From positions 1-64,000 of the forward strand of contig JAPDFW010000082.1 in NCBI GenBank assembly GCA_028826165.1: a stretch of 64,000 nt of DNA. Direction: 5' to 3'. The stretch's first letter is position 1. Each line of letters begins with the position of its first letter. Origin of the DNA: Anaeramoeba ignava (taxonomy: Eukaryota; Metamonada; Anaeramoebidae). The translations under genes were made by a program, and so were the position numbers. Shown here in pieces: positions 41,975 through 52,829 of the stretch. Under the pieces are notes generated by a model. The model was not told where the DNA came from and ran no database searches. It saw only the letters and a program-made list of their open reading frames with translations.

Positions 41975-44485
41975 ATGGATAATCAAAAAATTGATCCAAT
42001 AACACTTTTTGAAAAAGAAATAGAATGGGAACCAATTTCAGAAATACTTTTTAAAGCTTCTGAAGGTAATTTTTAATTTTTAATTTTAAATTTAAAAAAA
42101 AAAAAAGAAGAAAATGAAAAAAGTATCTTTTTTATAAAATTCTCACAATTAGAAATGAAACTTGGAGACACAATTCAAACCGATAATTTTATTCTAAAGA
42201 AATTTATTAATGCAGCAGATATTGGAAATGTATTAATGGATTCAGGAATTAAAAAAAAAGATGATGAAATGTTTTCAATTGAAGAAACAAAAGGAACTTT
42301 TCCATTAGAAAAATTAACTGCCAAACAACTTCTTGGAATAATGGACAAATTATTATCTTATGAGTCATCTTTCCTTAATGGATACAATATTGCACAATCA
42401 ATTTTCTCTTGCTTATATTGCTATTATGTCGATGATATTAAAATACCTGCTTTGAAATTGTTTTGTGAATCCGTTCTTTTCCATTCAAATATTATCATAG
42501 ATCTCGTTAGAATAACTCAGGTTTATCAGGTTGATATAAAATCTTTTTTATTCAGTTTAGATCTTCTTATTTTATGCAATATCAATTAACTTTTCAAATT
42601 TATTTTTATTTTTTTTCATTTCAAAAAAAAAAAGGAAACTGAAGATTTTTTAACTTATTTATTTGATTTCAAATTAAAAAACGATCCAAAAATAATTGAT
42701 GATTTAAAAGAAATGGAAAATCAAATACAACAAAGAATTGAGGTTATCCATAAAGAAAAAAAAGAACCAACAAATGAAGAAAATACCATTTCTTTTGATT
42801 GTATTCTTGATGGAATTTCTGAAGAAAAATTTCTTCATTCACTTTTAATCAGAATCCAATTTAGAATTTGTTGGTTAAATATTCACCAAGAATTAATTGG
42901 CGAAACAGTGAAAAAAGAAAATTTAGACAATTTCAAACAAAATATTGAAAAAGCCATAATAATTTTGAAAGAAATTGAATCAAATTGTTTTGTTCCAAAT
43001 TCAAATTTAAATAATAATGAAAATAATAATGAAAATAATATTGAAAATAATATTGAAATACCGGGATTTAATGATGATATCAATAGAAGAAGAATAGCTC
43101 CAATTCAACCTCCAACAAATATTCATATTCATACTTTTTCGGAATCAATCCAATATTTCTTGAAAATTTTGAATGAAAACTTGCAAATTCATGCGATTCT
43201 GGAATCAATTAATTTCAACAATATCAATCATAAAAATGCTTGTGAAATTCGAGAAACTAGTTTTACAGCAGAAATCTCACATTTGTTTTACCACTTTTTG
43301 CAGAAAAAACCAGAACTCGTTTCAAGAGCAAGACTTTTCAAGCTATTTTTTGATTTCCCGCAATCAAATAATCTTTCATTATCCAAATTTATTGAGTTTT
43401 CAATGATCGATTATGGAATCAATCCCAAATATTTTAAAGAGGAAACTGCACAGAAATTATGCAGTATCATGGAAACACCAATCAAAAGAATTCAACAAAA
43501 TTATTGCGAAGATGTAACACGTTCGCATCAAAAATACAAGAAATTATTCAATTTTTGGAGCATTTTCACAAGACAAGGAACGATTGTTGATTCGCATTTT
43601 TTCGATCCAAAAAAAGAAATCAATAATTTGAAAACACTTGACGAGATTCAACGCAATATTTACATTGTGGAAAAGCATCCATTTTCTTGTTGGATGGTTG
43701 ATATCTCGTTGGAAATTTGCATCCATTATTTGCTCATTGGATTTCAATTGGAGATTTATTCCATTTCTGAATGTTCAATGATTTTTTGGTATCTTAATTT
43801 CTTGACAAGTATTAAATATCAAACTGCATATGCAGCAACAATTGTGAAAATGAAGAACAAAGAAATTGCAAAAACAAACAAAAATCAAGTAAATAAATCA
43901 TTTGTGCCAAGAAAAAAAAATATTTCCAAGAAAAAAATGGCGAAAAATCGCGAGAAAGAATTGAAAAAACAAAAAGTATTGCAGGAAAATGCAAACACTT
44001 TTTATATGCTTTTCCTTCATTTGCAACAGGAATTTACTCGTGGATTAACAAACTTATTTTTTTCATTTGAAAAGGATGGACTAGTTGAATCAAATAGAAA
44101 TTCAAAAGCAAAATATATTGATGAGGAGCAAATATTTAACGAAAGATTTGGTCGTTTTTCTTCTGTTGTAAATCCTCCAAAAACTTATCAAGATTTTGTT
44201 GAAAAAACAAATTATCCTCAAATTGAATCCTCAGTTTTATATCAAAATGCCTTGAATTCCTTTAAAGAATGCCAACAAATTTGCAAACAGATTGAAGACA
44301 GAAAATCAAAGTTTGAGACCAAATCTTGTTTAAGTGATGAAGTTGCAATAATTAAACGTTTGTGTTTCGAAAATATAATTGGAATCAATCTCATTTCTTC
44401 TATAAAAAAGAAAGGAGACAAACCAAGAATTACTCTTAGATTTGATCAACATCCTTGGCTTCCTCAATTTAAAGTTAGTCATTGA
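41975..44485 (+). CDS. NAA35: NatC auxiliary subunit NAA35 (Mak10)
   Basis: Scaffold of the NatC N-terminal acetyltransferase, which acetylates Met-hydrophobic N-termini at ribosomes. Exons 41975-42065, 42153-42529 and 42635-44485; GT-AG, phases 1 and 0. The Mak10 N-terminal domain is clear: EMKLGDTIQTDNF, ADIGNVLMDSGI (in place of the family's DPKMDAG) and KLTAKQLLGIMDKLLSYESS followed by LNGYNIAQSIFSCLY. The C-terminal part, about 615 residues, is helical and ends RITLRFDQHPWLPQFKV, as in Mak10. A short Asn/Glu repeat is inserted near 43000-43060. Total about 770 residues, within family range. Exon 2 could instead end six bases earlier at ACTCAG; both keep the frame. Confidence 0.8.
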
Positions 44486-44624
44486 AGCATTTAAACAAAT
44501 TTTCAAAATATTTTTTCTTTCTTTTCCAAAACAAACGTTTTTTTTTTTAATCTTGCTTTTCTTCATTCAAAAATAAATTTTTAGAAAAACAAAAATTTCA
44601 ATTTTATTTATCAATAATTTCTAT

Positions 44625-46458
44625 TTAAAAAATTAAACAATTTTCTTTCTTTTTCTTTTTCTTTTTCTTTTGATTTTGATTATTAAATTTCTTAATTAAT
44701 AAATCAAATAAATTTGGATTTGTTTGATTTAATTGAAAATAATCAATTCCAATTTTAAGTTCATTAATTATTTCTTGTGTAATTTCAATTTCATTTTTAA
44801 TTTGATTTGAATAAATCCAATATTCTAATATTTGGAATGATTTATTACTTAATTCACTATAATCTGTAACTTTATTTGAAGTATCTTCTGTTACAGATAA
44901 AAACATTCCTCGATATAATTCACTTCTCATTATTAATATTAATTTAGGAAATTTATATTGTTTTTCTTTTCTTTCAATTATAAAATCTTTTTCATTTTCA
45001 TTTTCATTTAAATAAATTCTTTTCATTGTTTCTTCAATTTTTTCATTTAAATTTATAATTTCTTTAATTTCAGAATATAATTTTGGATTTATTATTCTGT
45101 TCGAATAAATCATTTCAAATATTTGATTTGATTCTTTAATTGATTTTTTTGAAATAATTTCTTTAAGTTTTTCATTTTGATTTTGATTTTGATTTAATCT
45201 ATATTTCAATATTAATTTATGAGCTTCAATTATTTCTCCATTTTCTGTTTTAAATGAAATATCACAAAATTCTTTTCTTCTAAATAATTTTATCAAATCT
45301 TCTTCAAGATTGGAAAAAGAAAAAGGAGAATAATAAAGAAATGAATTGTAATATCCTGAAAAAATATGATAATTAGAAATTTCTTCATTAAATCTTAATT
45401 TAGGAAGTTCAATTTGAATTGGAATTAATTGATTTTCTGTTGTATATTCAATGGCTAATTCACCATAGTAATTATGTCCAAATCCTATCAATTTTGAATT
45501 AGAAGTTAAAATCAAAGTATGAAAACATCCAACAGAAATTTCAAGAATATCATCATTTTCAAATAAAGATGATTTGATTTCAGTAAATTCATAAGTATCT
45601 TTATATTTACCAAGTCCATTAAAAAAATATCTTCCAGTCGAATAAAGTTTTCTTTTTGGATTTTGATTTTGATTTTGAATTTGAATTTTGATTTTGATTT
45701 TCATCTTCAATCAACATTATTGAATGAGAATAACCACATTGAATATCAATTATTTTGCCTTTTGGAATATTTTGTATTTTGGTTAATTTTTTGATTTTTA
45801 TTTCTTTTCTTGATTCTCCTAATCCAAGTCTACCATATACATTGTTTCCAGATCCAAATAATTCTTGATTTGAATTTAAAAGAAAAATTGAATAAGAAGA
45901 ATTTCCTGAAAATATTTTAGAAACATTTTTCATCATTAAAATTGGTTTTTCTGTTTTTTCAAGTGTTTCAGAATCAAAACCAAGTTGACCATAATCATTT
46001 GAACCAATTCCATAAGTATTTTGATTTGAAGTTAATAAGTAAATTGAATTAGATATAGAAACAACATCTTGAATTATTCTATCGTTTTTATCTTCAATTA
46101 ATGATGAAATATTGATAAATTGATTTGGATTTTTTGGATTAATATTATATCCTTTGGCAAATACATTTCCTTCTATTGTCAGAATAGCTTCATTTTGAAA
46201 ACCAACAGTTACTTTTTGAATATTTTCTTCAATTTGGATTTTTTCAGGATTTTGATTTGAATCTTTTTTATTTAAATATTCTATTGCTTTTCCATTTTCA
46301 AAAAGGAAAATTGTTGAAAATATTCCTGATGAAATTTGTTTAATTTGTTTTTCATTTTCATTTCCAAATTTAAATTGAATTGATTTTGTTATTCTAAATG
46401 ATTCATTTTCGAAAAGAATTGGATCTTGATTTTGACCAAAAAATAAACAATCATTCAT
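44625..46458 (-). CDS. RCC1-BTB-BTB protein with CaaX tail (paralogue 1)
   Basis: RCC1-type beta-propeller repeats (YGIGSNDYGQLGFD, LFGSGNNVYGRLGLGE, GRYFFNGLGK, LIGFGHNYYGEL). Two BTB-like segments follow: FKTENGEIIEAHKLILKYR, then DFIIERKEKQYKFPKLIL with EYWIYSNQI. The end is eight lysines, then ENCLIF, a polybasic CaaX box predicting prenylation and membrane binding. The frame breaks in a short Asn/Gln/Ser repeat near 45670: the first part (46458-45619) and the second (45710-44625) overlap. The paralogue at 51211 is intact at the same point, so a one-base repeat slip or assembly error is likely. BTB domains usually bind Cullin-3, so a membrane-tethered Cul3 adaptor is a fair inference. The start follows a TTTCATTTT block. 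Confidence 0.8.
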
Positions 46459-46541
46459 TTTTGAAAAGAAAAAAAATGAAAAAAATGATTTTGGAATTTT
46501 AATTTTAATTTTAATTTTGGAAATGAAAGAAAAATTAATTT

Positions 46542-48264
46542 TTAAATGAAATAAGTTTCAAGTTCATCAACAACCCATTTATTCTTAGAACCAGCTAAAT
46601 AACTTTTAGCTTCATTTGTTCCATAAATAATTCCATTAGGTGGATTATAAGTATGACCAAAATTTGAAAAACCAGGTTGTAAATTAGAAGATAATTGAAA
46701 ATCACCTCCATCTATTTTAATAAATAAATATAATTTTAATAATAATTTAATTTAAATTTATTTTGTTTTAGTTTAATATAATATTTTTATTTATTATATT
46801 AATATTTTAGATTATTTATTATTCCAATTTTAATTATAATAATAAATATTTATTAAATAAAAATTATTTATATTTACTTCCAAATAATGGACCATAATCT
46901 AAATTAGAACAAATTGCATCACCTTTGTCATTATATGTAAACTTTGCAGGTATTCTATCCCCTTTATCATTTCTTAATGAAAAAATAAATGCATTTGAAT
47001 CATTAATCCATCCTGAATTTCCATTAAATCCAACTTGAGTAAATCCTCCAAAAATAAAATTATCTTTTGTTTTGATAATAACTAATGTTTTTCCTTTTCC
47101 ATCAACTGCTTTATGCCAATTTTGAGAATTAAATCCATCTCTTTTTGCTGAAAATCCTTTTTTCATTTTAGAAAAAAAATCATTATCATTTATCCATTCT
47201 TGTAATTTCTTAACATATTCAATATCTTTAATAATTTCTGAATCTGAAAATTGAGGAAAATTGTTTTTTAATTCCATTAATTCAAATTTGGATTTCAAAT
47301 CTTCAACTTCTTTCTTCCATTTCTCTTCAATTTCTTTATTTTTATTTTCAACCTCTTTCTTCCATTTCTCTTCAATTTCTTTTTGATTGTCTTGAATAAC
47401 TTTGTTTTGAATATCAACTAAAAAAGAATTTGGAAGAAAAAAATCAAATTGTTTTAATTTATCAAAATCTTGTTTTGAAATTGAATCTTTATCAAATAAT
47501 GAAAAAAAAGAATGAAATAATCTTTTCTTTTCAATTCCCTTTTCTTTTTCTTTTTCTTTTTCTTTCTTTCCTTTTAATCTTTGATTTCTTTTTTCAATCC
47601 AATTATTTAAAAATTGAAAAAAATCAAATTGAAAAATTTCTTTTTTTTCTTGTTTAAATTGAATAAATTTGATAATTTCTTCTTTAGTTAAATTGAATAA
47701 ATTTTCATTATTTTGAATTTGGGAAAAATTTTGATTTATTAATTCAAAACATTTTATTTCAATTTCATTTGAATTTAAATTTCGATTTTGGAATAAAAAT
47801 TGGAAAAAATTTGAATAATTAATTGAATTTGAAATTTTTTTTTGAATAATTTCTTTCAATAAATTTAATTTAAAATAAATTGAAATTTCCAATAATTGAA
47901 GAAGATTTTCTTCATTCTCAAAAGAAATATTTCCATAATAAATATAACTCAAAATTGATTCCATTTCTTTTTTATTAAATTGATTTAAAGAAATTTTATC
48001 AATATCGTTTTTTCCTCTTAAAAACTTATTAAAAAAAGAAGATCTTGAAGATAAAATTGATTTATGAACTTTAATTTCAAAAGGATTTGATTTATTCTCA
48101 ACAAAAATTGAAAAATCTTTAAATGAATTTCCATTTAAAAGGTTTGAATAATCTTTAATTAAATTTTTTGTTACTTTTTTTTCTAAATTTTTCATTTCAT
48201 TTTCATTTTCATTTTCATTTGGATTTTGATTTTGGTTATTATTATTATTATTATTATTATCCAT
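46542..48264 (-). CDS. BTB-BACK-TLDc protein
   Basis: Exons 48264-46878 and 46711-46542. The 166-bp intron (GTAAATATAA...AAAATAG, phase 1) joins YGPLFG to NGGDFQL inside the TLDc domain. Layout: Asn/Glu repeat (1-25), BTB (about 45-150: FSIFVENKSNPFEIKVHKSI, then ILSYIYYGNISF), BACK-like helices (about 150-235), coiled coil with a duplicated KEIEEKWKKEVE unit (about 290-330), TLDc (about 355 to the end: FNSQNWHKAVDGKGKTLVII, FIFGGFTQVGF, DSNAFIFSLRND). The end, WVVDELETYFI, is normal for TLDc. Probably a Cul3 substrate adaptor or stress-response protein. Two RCC1-BTB genes flank it; its TLDc domain resembles that of the gene at 38835. Confidence 0.85.
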
Positions 48265-49339
48265 TTTGTGTTTTTTGTTTTTTGTTTTTGTTTTTTGTTT
48301 TTGTTTTTAAAAAAAAAGGAAAAAAATGAAAAAAAAAAATTTAAATAAAAAAAATGAATAAAAAAAAGTGGATTTTGAAAATAAATAAAAATATAAAAAA
48401 TAAGAATAAATTTAAATTAATAATTAATTTAATTTTCTTTTTAATTTATTATTTTAAATTAATTTATTAATAAATTATTATTATTTTTATTAATTTTCAT
48501 TATTAAAAAGGAAAATTATTTTAATTTAATTTTTAATTTAATTTTTTTTTTGGAATTTAAAAATTATTAATAAATTTAAATTTAAAACAAATTTCCAAAT
48601 TAATATTAATTCAATTTAATTCAAAAAGATAAAATTTTAATTTCAAAAATCAATTTTCAAAATATTTTTAAATAATAAAATATTTAAATCTAAAACATTA
48701 AATTATTATTTTAATAATAAAATTAAATATTAAATTATATTTTTAAATTAATTTATTAATTAAATATTAAATTAAATCTATTCTTATTTTTCATTTTTAT
48801 ATGTTAAATATTTAAATAATAAAATATTTAAATCTAAAACAATAAATTATTATTTTAATAATAAAATTAAATAATAAATATTATTTTTAAATTAATTTAT
48901 AAATTAAATATTAAATTAAACCTGTTCTCATTTTTATATTTATATGTTAAATATTTAAATAATAAAATATTTAAATTTAAAACATTAAATTATTATTTTA
49001 ATAATAAAATTAAATATTAAATTATATTTATAAATTAATTTATAAATTAAATATTAAATTAAATCTATTCTCATTTTTATATTTATATGTTAAATATTTA
49101 AATAATAAAATATTTAAATCTAAAACAATAAATTATTATTTTAATAATTGAATTATGTATTAAATTATATTTTTAAATTGATTTATAAATTAAATATTAA
49201 ATTAAATCTATTCTTATTTTTTATATTTATATGTTAAATATTTAAATAATAAAATATTTAAATTTAAAACATTAAATTATTATTTTAATAATAAAATTAA
49301 ATATTAAATTTTGGTTTTGATTTCATTAATAATTTCTAT
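48265..49339. repeat. AT-rich satellite, about 143-bp period
   Basis: After about 100 bp of leader for the BTB-TLDc gene, units marked ATATGTTAAATATTTAAATA occur at about 48800, 48943, 49087 and 49230, with a partial earlier copy near 48660. The unit also contains AATTAAATCTATTCTTATTT. It abuts the 3' end of the next RCC1-BTB gene. Confidence 0.8.
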
Positions 49340-51211
49340 TTAAAAAATTAAACAATTGTTTTTCTTTTTCTTTTTCTTTTTCTTTTGATTTTGATTATTA
49401 AATTTGTTAATTAATAAATCGAATAAATTTGGATTTGTTTGATTTAATTGAAAATAATCAATTCCTATTTTAATTTCATTAATGATTTCTTGTGTAATTT
49501 CAATTTCATTTTTAATTTGATTTGAATAAATCCAATATTCTAATATTTGAAATGATTTATTACTTAATTCACTATAATCTGTAACTTTATTAGATTTATC
49601 ATTTGTAACAGATAAAAACATTCCTCGATATAATTCACTTCTCATTATTAATATTAATTTAGGAAATTTATATTGTTTTTCTTTTCTTTCAATTATAAAA
49701 TCTTTTTCATTTTCATTTTCATTTAAATAAATTCTTTTCATTGTTTCTTCAATTTTTTCATTTGAATTTATAATTTCTTTAATTTCAAAATATAATTTTG
49801 GATTTATTTTGGAATTATTTGAATAAATCATTTCAAATATTTGATTTGATTCTTTAATTGATTTATTTGAAATAATTTCTTGAAGTTTTTCAATTTCATT
49901 TTGATTTTGATTTAATCTATATTTCAATATTAATTTATGAGCTTTAATTATTTCTCCATTTTCTGTTTTAAATGAAATATTACAAAATTCTTTTCTTTCA
50001 AATAATTTTATCAAATCTTCTTCAAGATTGGAAAAAGAAGGAGAATAATAAAGAAATGAATTTACATTTCCACAAGAAATATGATAATTATAAATATTTT
50101 CATTAAATCTTAATTTAGGAAGTTCAATTTGAATTGGATTTAATTGATCGTTTGTATCTCCAGTTCCTAATTGACCATAATAATTATTTCCAAATACTAT
50201 TAATTTTGAATTAGAAGTTAAAATCAAAGTATGAAAACATCCAACAGAAATTTCACGAATATTATCATCATTTTCAAATAAAGATGATTTAATTTCAGTA
50301 AATTCATGAGTATCATTATCTTTGCCAAGTCCATTAAAAAAATATCTACCACATGAATAAAGTTTTCTTTTTGGATTTTGATTTTGATTTTGAATTTGAA
50401 TTTGAATTTGATTTTGAATTTGAATTTGATTTTGATCTTCATCTTCAATCAACATTATTGAATGAGAATAACCACATTGAATATCAATTATTTTGCCTTT
50501 TGGAATATTTTGGATTTGGGTTAATTTTTGGATTTGTAGTTGCTTTCTTGATTCTCCTAATCCAACTTGACTATAATCATTATTTCCGCTTCCAAATAAT
50601 TCTTGATTTGAATTTAAAAGAAAAACATATTTTGAAGAATTTCCTGAAAATATTTTAGAAACATTTTTCATCATTAAAATTGGTTTTTCTGTTTTTGGAA
50701 GTGTTTGAGAATCAAAACCAAGTTGGCCATTATAATTTGAACCAATTCCATAAACATTTTGATTTGAAGTTAATAAGTAAATTGAACTATCACTACAAAC
50801 AACATCTTGAATTATTCTATCATTTTTATCTTCAATTAATGATGAAATATTGATAAATTCATTTAGATTTTGTGGATTAATATATTTTCCTTTGGCAAAT
50901 ACATTTCCTTCTATTGTTAAAATAGCTTCATTGTTAGCGCCAACAGTTACTTTTTGAATATTTTCAATTTGGATTTTTTCAGGATTTTCATTTGAATCAT
51001 TTTCATTTAAATATTCTATTGCTTTTCCATTTTCAAAAAGGAAAATTGTTGAAAATAAACCTGATGAAATTTGTTTAATTTGTTTTTCATTTTCATTTTC
51101 ATTTTCATTTTCATTTTCAAATTTAAATTGAATTGGTTTTTTTATTTGATCTGGTTTATTTTTGATAAGAATTGGTTCTTGATTGAAACCAAAAAATATA
51201 ATTTCATTCAT
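49340..51211 (-). CDS. RCC1-BTB-BTB protein with CaaX tail (paralogue 2, intact)
   Basis: 623 residues, one exon, the intact reference for this trio. RCC1 repeats fill about 1-365 (YGIGSNYNGQLGFDS, LFGSGNNDYSQVGLGE, LIVFGNNYYGQLGTGD). BTB-like segment 1 is at about 385-470 and segment 2 at about 480-595 (RSELYRGMFLSVTNDKSNKV). The tail is polylysine plus NNCLIF, a CaaX box ending in Phe. RCC1 folds act as GEFs, ubiquitin regulators or chromatin binders, and RCC1-BTB2 type proteins are known in animals. The added CaaX is, as far as I know, not normal for them. It lies beside the variant actin gene. Confidence 0.88.
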   Translation of the reverse strand: MNEIIFFGFNQEPILIKNKPDQIKKPIQFKFENENENENENEKQIKQISSGLFSTIFLFENGKAIEYLNENDSNENPEKIQIENIQKVTVGANNEAILTIEGNVFAKGKYINPQNLNEFINISSLIEDKNDRIIQDVVCSDSSIYLLTSNQNVYGIGSNYNGQLGFDSQTLPKTEKPILMMKNVSKIFSGNSSKYVFLLNSNQELFGSGNNDYSQVGLGESRKQLQIQKLTQIQNIPKGKIIDIQCGYSHSIMLIEDEDQNQIQIQNQIQIQIQNQNQNPKRKLYSCGRYFFNGLGKDNDTHEFTEIKSSLFENDDNIREISVGCFHTLILTSNSKLIVFGNNYYGQLGTGDTNDQLNPIQIELPKLRFNENIYNYHISCGNVNSFLYYSPSFSNLEEDLIKLFERKEFCNISFKTENGEIIKAHKLILKYRLNQNQNEIEKLQEIISNKSIKESNQIFEMIYSNNSKINPKLYFEIKEIINSNEKIEETMKRIYLNENENEKDFIIERKEKQYKFPKLILIMRSELYRGMFLSVTNDKSNKVTDYSELSNKSFQILEYWIYSNQIKNEIEITQEIINEIKIGIDYFQLNQTNPNLFDLLINKFNNQNQKKKKKKKKNNCLIF

Positions 51212-51277
51212 TTTTGAAAAGAAAAAAATGAAAAAAATAAATTTTAAAAAATCAAAAAATAAGAAAAAATAAGTTGT

Positions 51278-52435
51278 TCAAAATCTTTTGTGAATTAAAA
51301 TAGGACCGGATTCGTTATATTGATCTTTTGAAATCCACATTTTTTGGGAATCAGGAAGAGAAGCCAAAATAGATCCACCAATCCAAACAGAAAATTCTCT
51401 ATTCAAAGGAGCAGAAACAATTGTTTTGTTTGAAGGATGATTCAACTTCGAAAGATCATGTTGTATTCTTTCCTGAATTCCTGGAAACAAAGATGATCCA
51501 CCAGACAAAATGACATTTTCATAAAGATCTTTTCTTATATCAACATCACATTTTTGGATTGAATTAAAAATCATTTGATGAATTCCATCATCTTCATTTC
51601 CAATTAAATTTGGTGAGAACAACACTTGAGGGCAACGAAATCTTTGATTTCCTATTGAGATAATATTTCCATCAGGTAATTCATATTTTTTTTCGATCGA
51701 AGAATTTTGATTTGAATTTTGATTTGAATTTTGATTTGAATTTTTCATTTCTTCATCAAAATTTAAAGGAACATAACAAAGTTTTTCTTTGATATCTCTG
51801 ACTATTTCTCTTTCAGCCGTTGTTTCAAAGAAATAATCTCTTTCTGTGAGAATTTTCATTAGATAATCAGTTAAATCTCTTCCTCCAAAATTCATTCTTT
51901 TGATAGCATGTCTATAATAATATCCATTATAAATAGGAATTGAATAACAAACACTATCACCCATTTCAACAACTAAACCAGTTTTTCTTCCTGAAGCATA
52001 AAGGGGTAAAATCCCTTGAAAAACTAGTGAAAATTTTGGAACGTGAAATGTTTCAAACATAATTTGAGTCATTTTTTCTTTGTTTGCTTTTGGATTAAAC
52101 GGAACTTCACTTATTAAAACTGGATTTTCTTCAGGATTTACTCTTAATTCGTTATAAAAAAGATGGTTCCAAATTTTCTCCATTTCATCCCAATTATTCA
52201 CTATTCCATGTTCCATTGGATAAATTAATGTTGATATTCCTTTTTGATTTTGTGCTTCTTTTCCTATAAATATTTTTTTTGCTTCATCTTCAAACATACT
52301 TTCTTTTGCTTTTATTCTTCCTGTTATTGTTGGGAAAATTACTTTCGGTTTTTCTTCTCCTTCTATTCCTGCTTTAATAATTCCTGACCCATTATCTATT
52401 ATTATTGCTTTATTTTTTTGGTTTTCTTTATTCAT
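51278..52435 (-). CDS. Divergent actin with altered ATPase residues
   Basis: 385 residues, single exon, aligns over the whole actin fold. Phosphate loop 1 is kept ([10 protein letters not shown]), as are His73 (YPMEHGI), Gln137 ([12 protein letters not shown]), [16 protein letters not shown] and [11 protein letters not shown]. Phosphate loop 2 is changed: VEMGDSVCY replaces the usual MDSGDGVTH, so Asp154 is Glu, Gly158 is Ser and His161 is Tyr. Asp154 and His161 place the attacking water in actin. The D-loop region is longer and charged ([14 protein letters not shown]). An NSNQ repeat is inserted in subdomain 4 near residue 233. The end is IHKRF rather than HRKCF. It is too close to actin to be a known Arp class. 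Probably a slow-hydrolysing or specialised actin. Confidence 0.9.
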   Translation of the reverse strand: MNKENQKNKAIIIDNGSGIIKAGIEGEEKPKVIFPTITGRIKAKESMFEDEAKKIFIGKEAQNQKGISTLIYPMEHGIVNNWDEMEKIWNHLFYNELRVNPEENPVLISEVPFNPKANKEKMTQIMFETFHVPKFSLVFQGILPLYASGRKTGLVVEMGDSVCYSIPIYNGYYYRHAIKRMNFGGRDLTDYLMKILTERDYFFETTAEREIVRDIKEKLCYVPLNFDEEMKNSNQNSNQNSNQNSSIEKKYELPDGNIISIGNQRFRCPQVLFSPNLIGNEDDGIHQMIFNSIQKCDVDIRKDLYENVILSGGSSLFPGIQERIQHDLSKLNHPSNKTIVSAPLNREFSVWIGGSILASLPDSQKMWISKDQYNESGPILIHKRF

Positions 52436-52829
52436 TTTGAAAAGGAAAAATGAAAAATGAAAAAAATGAAAATGAAAAAAATGAAAAATGATTTAATTTT
52501 GATTTTAATTTTAATTTTAATTTTAAATTTTAATTTTAATTTTAATTTTGAATTTTAATTTTAATTTTGATTTTAATTTTTAATTTTGAATTTAATTTTA
52601 ATTTTAATTTTAATTTTAATTTTAATTTTAATTTTAATTTTAATTTTAATTTTGATTTTAATTTTAATTTTGATTTTAATTTTGATTTTAATTTTTATTT
52701 TAATTTTAATTTTAATTTTAATTTTAATTTTAATTTTTATTTTAATTTTAATTTTGATTAGAATTTTGATTTTAATTTTAATATTAATTTTAATTTTAAT
52801 TTTAATTTTGATTATTAAATTTTTTAATT
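52436..52829. repeat. TTTTAA repeat between actin and RCC1-BTB paralogue 3
   Basis: The first 60 bp are the actin leader (AATGAAAAA blocks, TTTCATTTT in gene sense). From 52495 to 52830 the DNA is TTTTAA hexamers with TTTTGA variants. It holds a second copy of the stretch that follows the paralogue's stop codon (GATTATTAAATTT), so the repeat has expanded across the former 3' end of the next gene. Confidence 0.75.
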
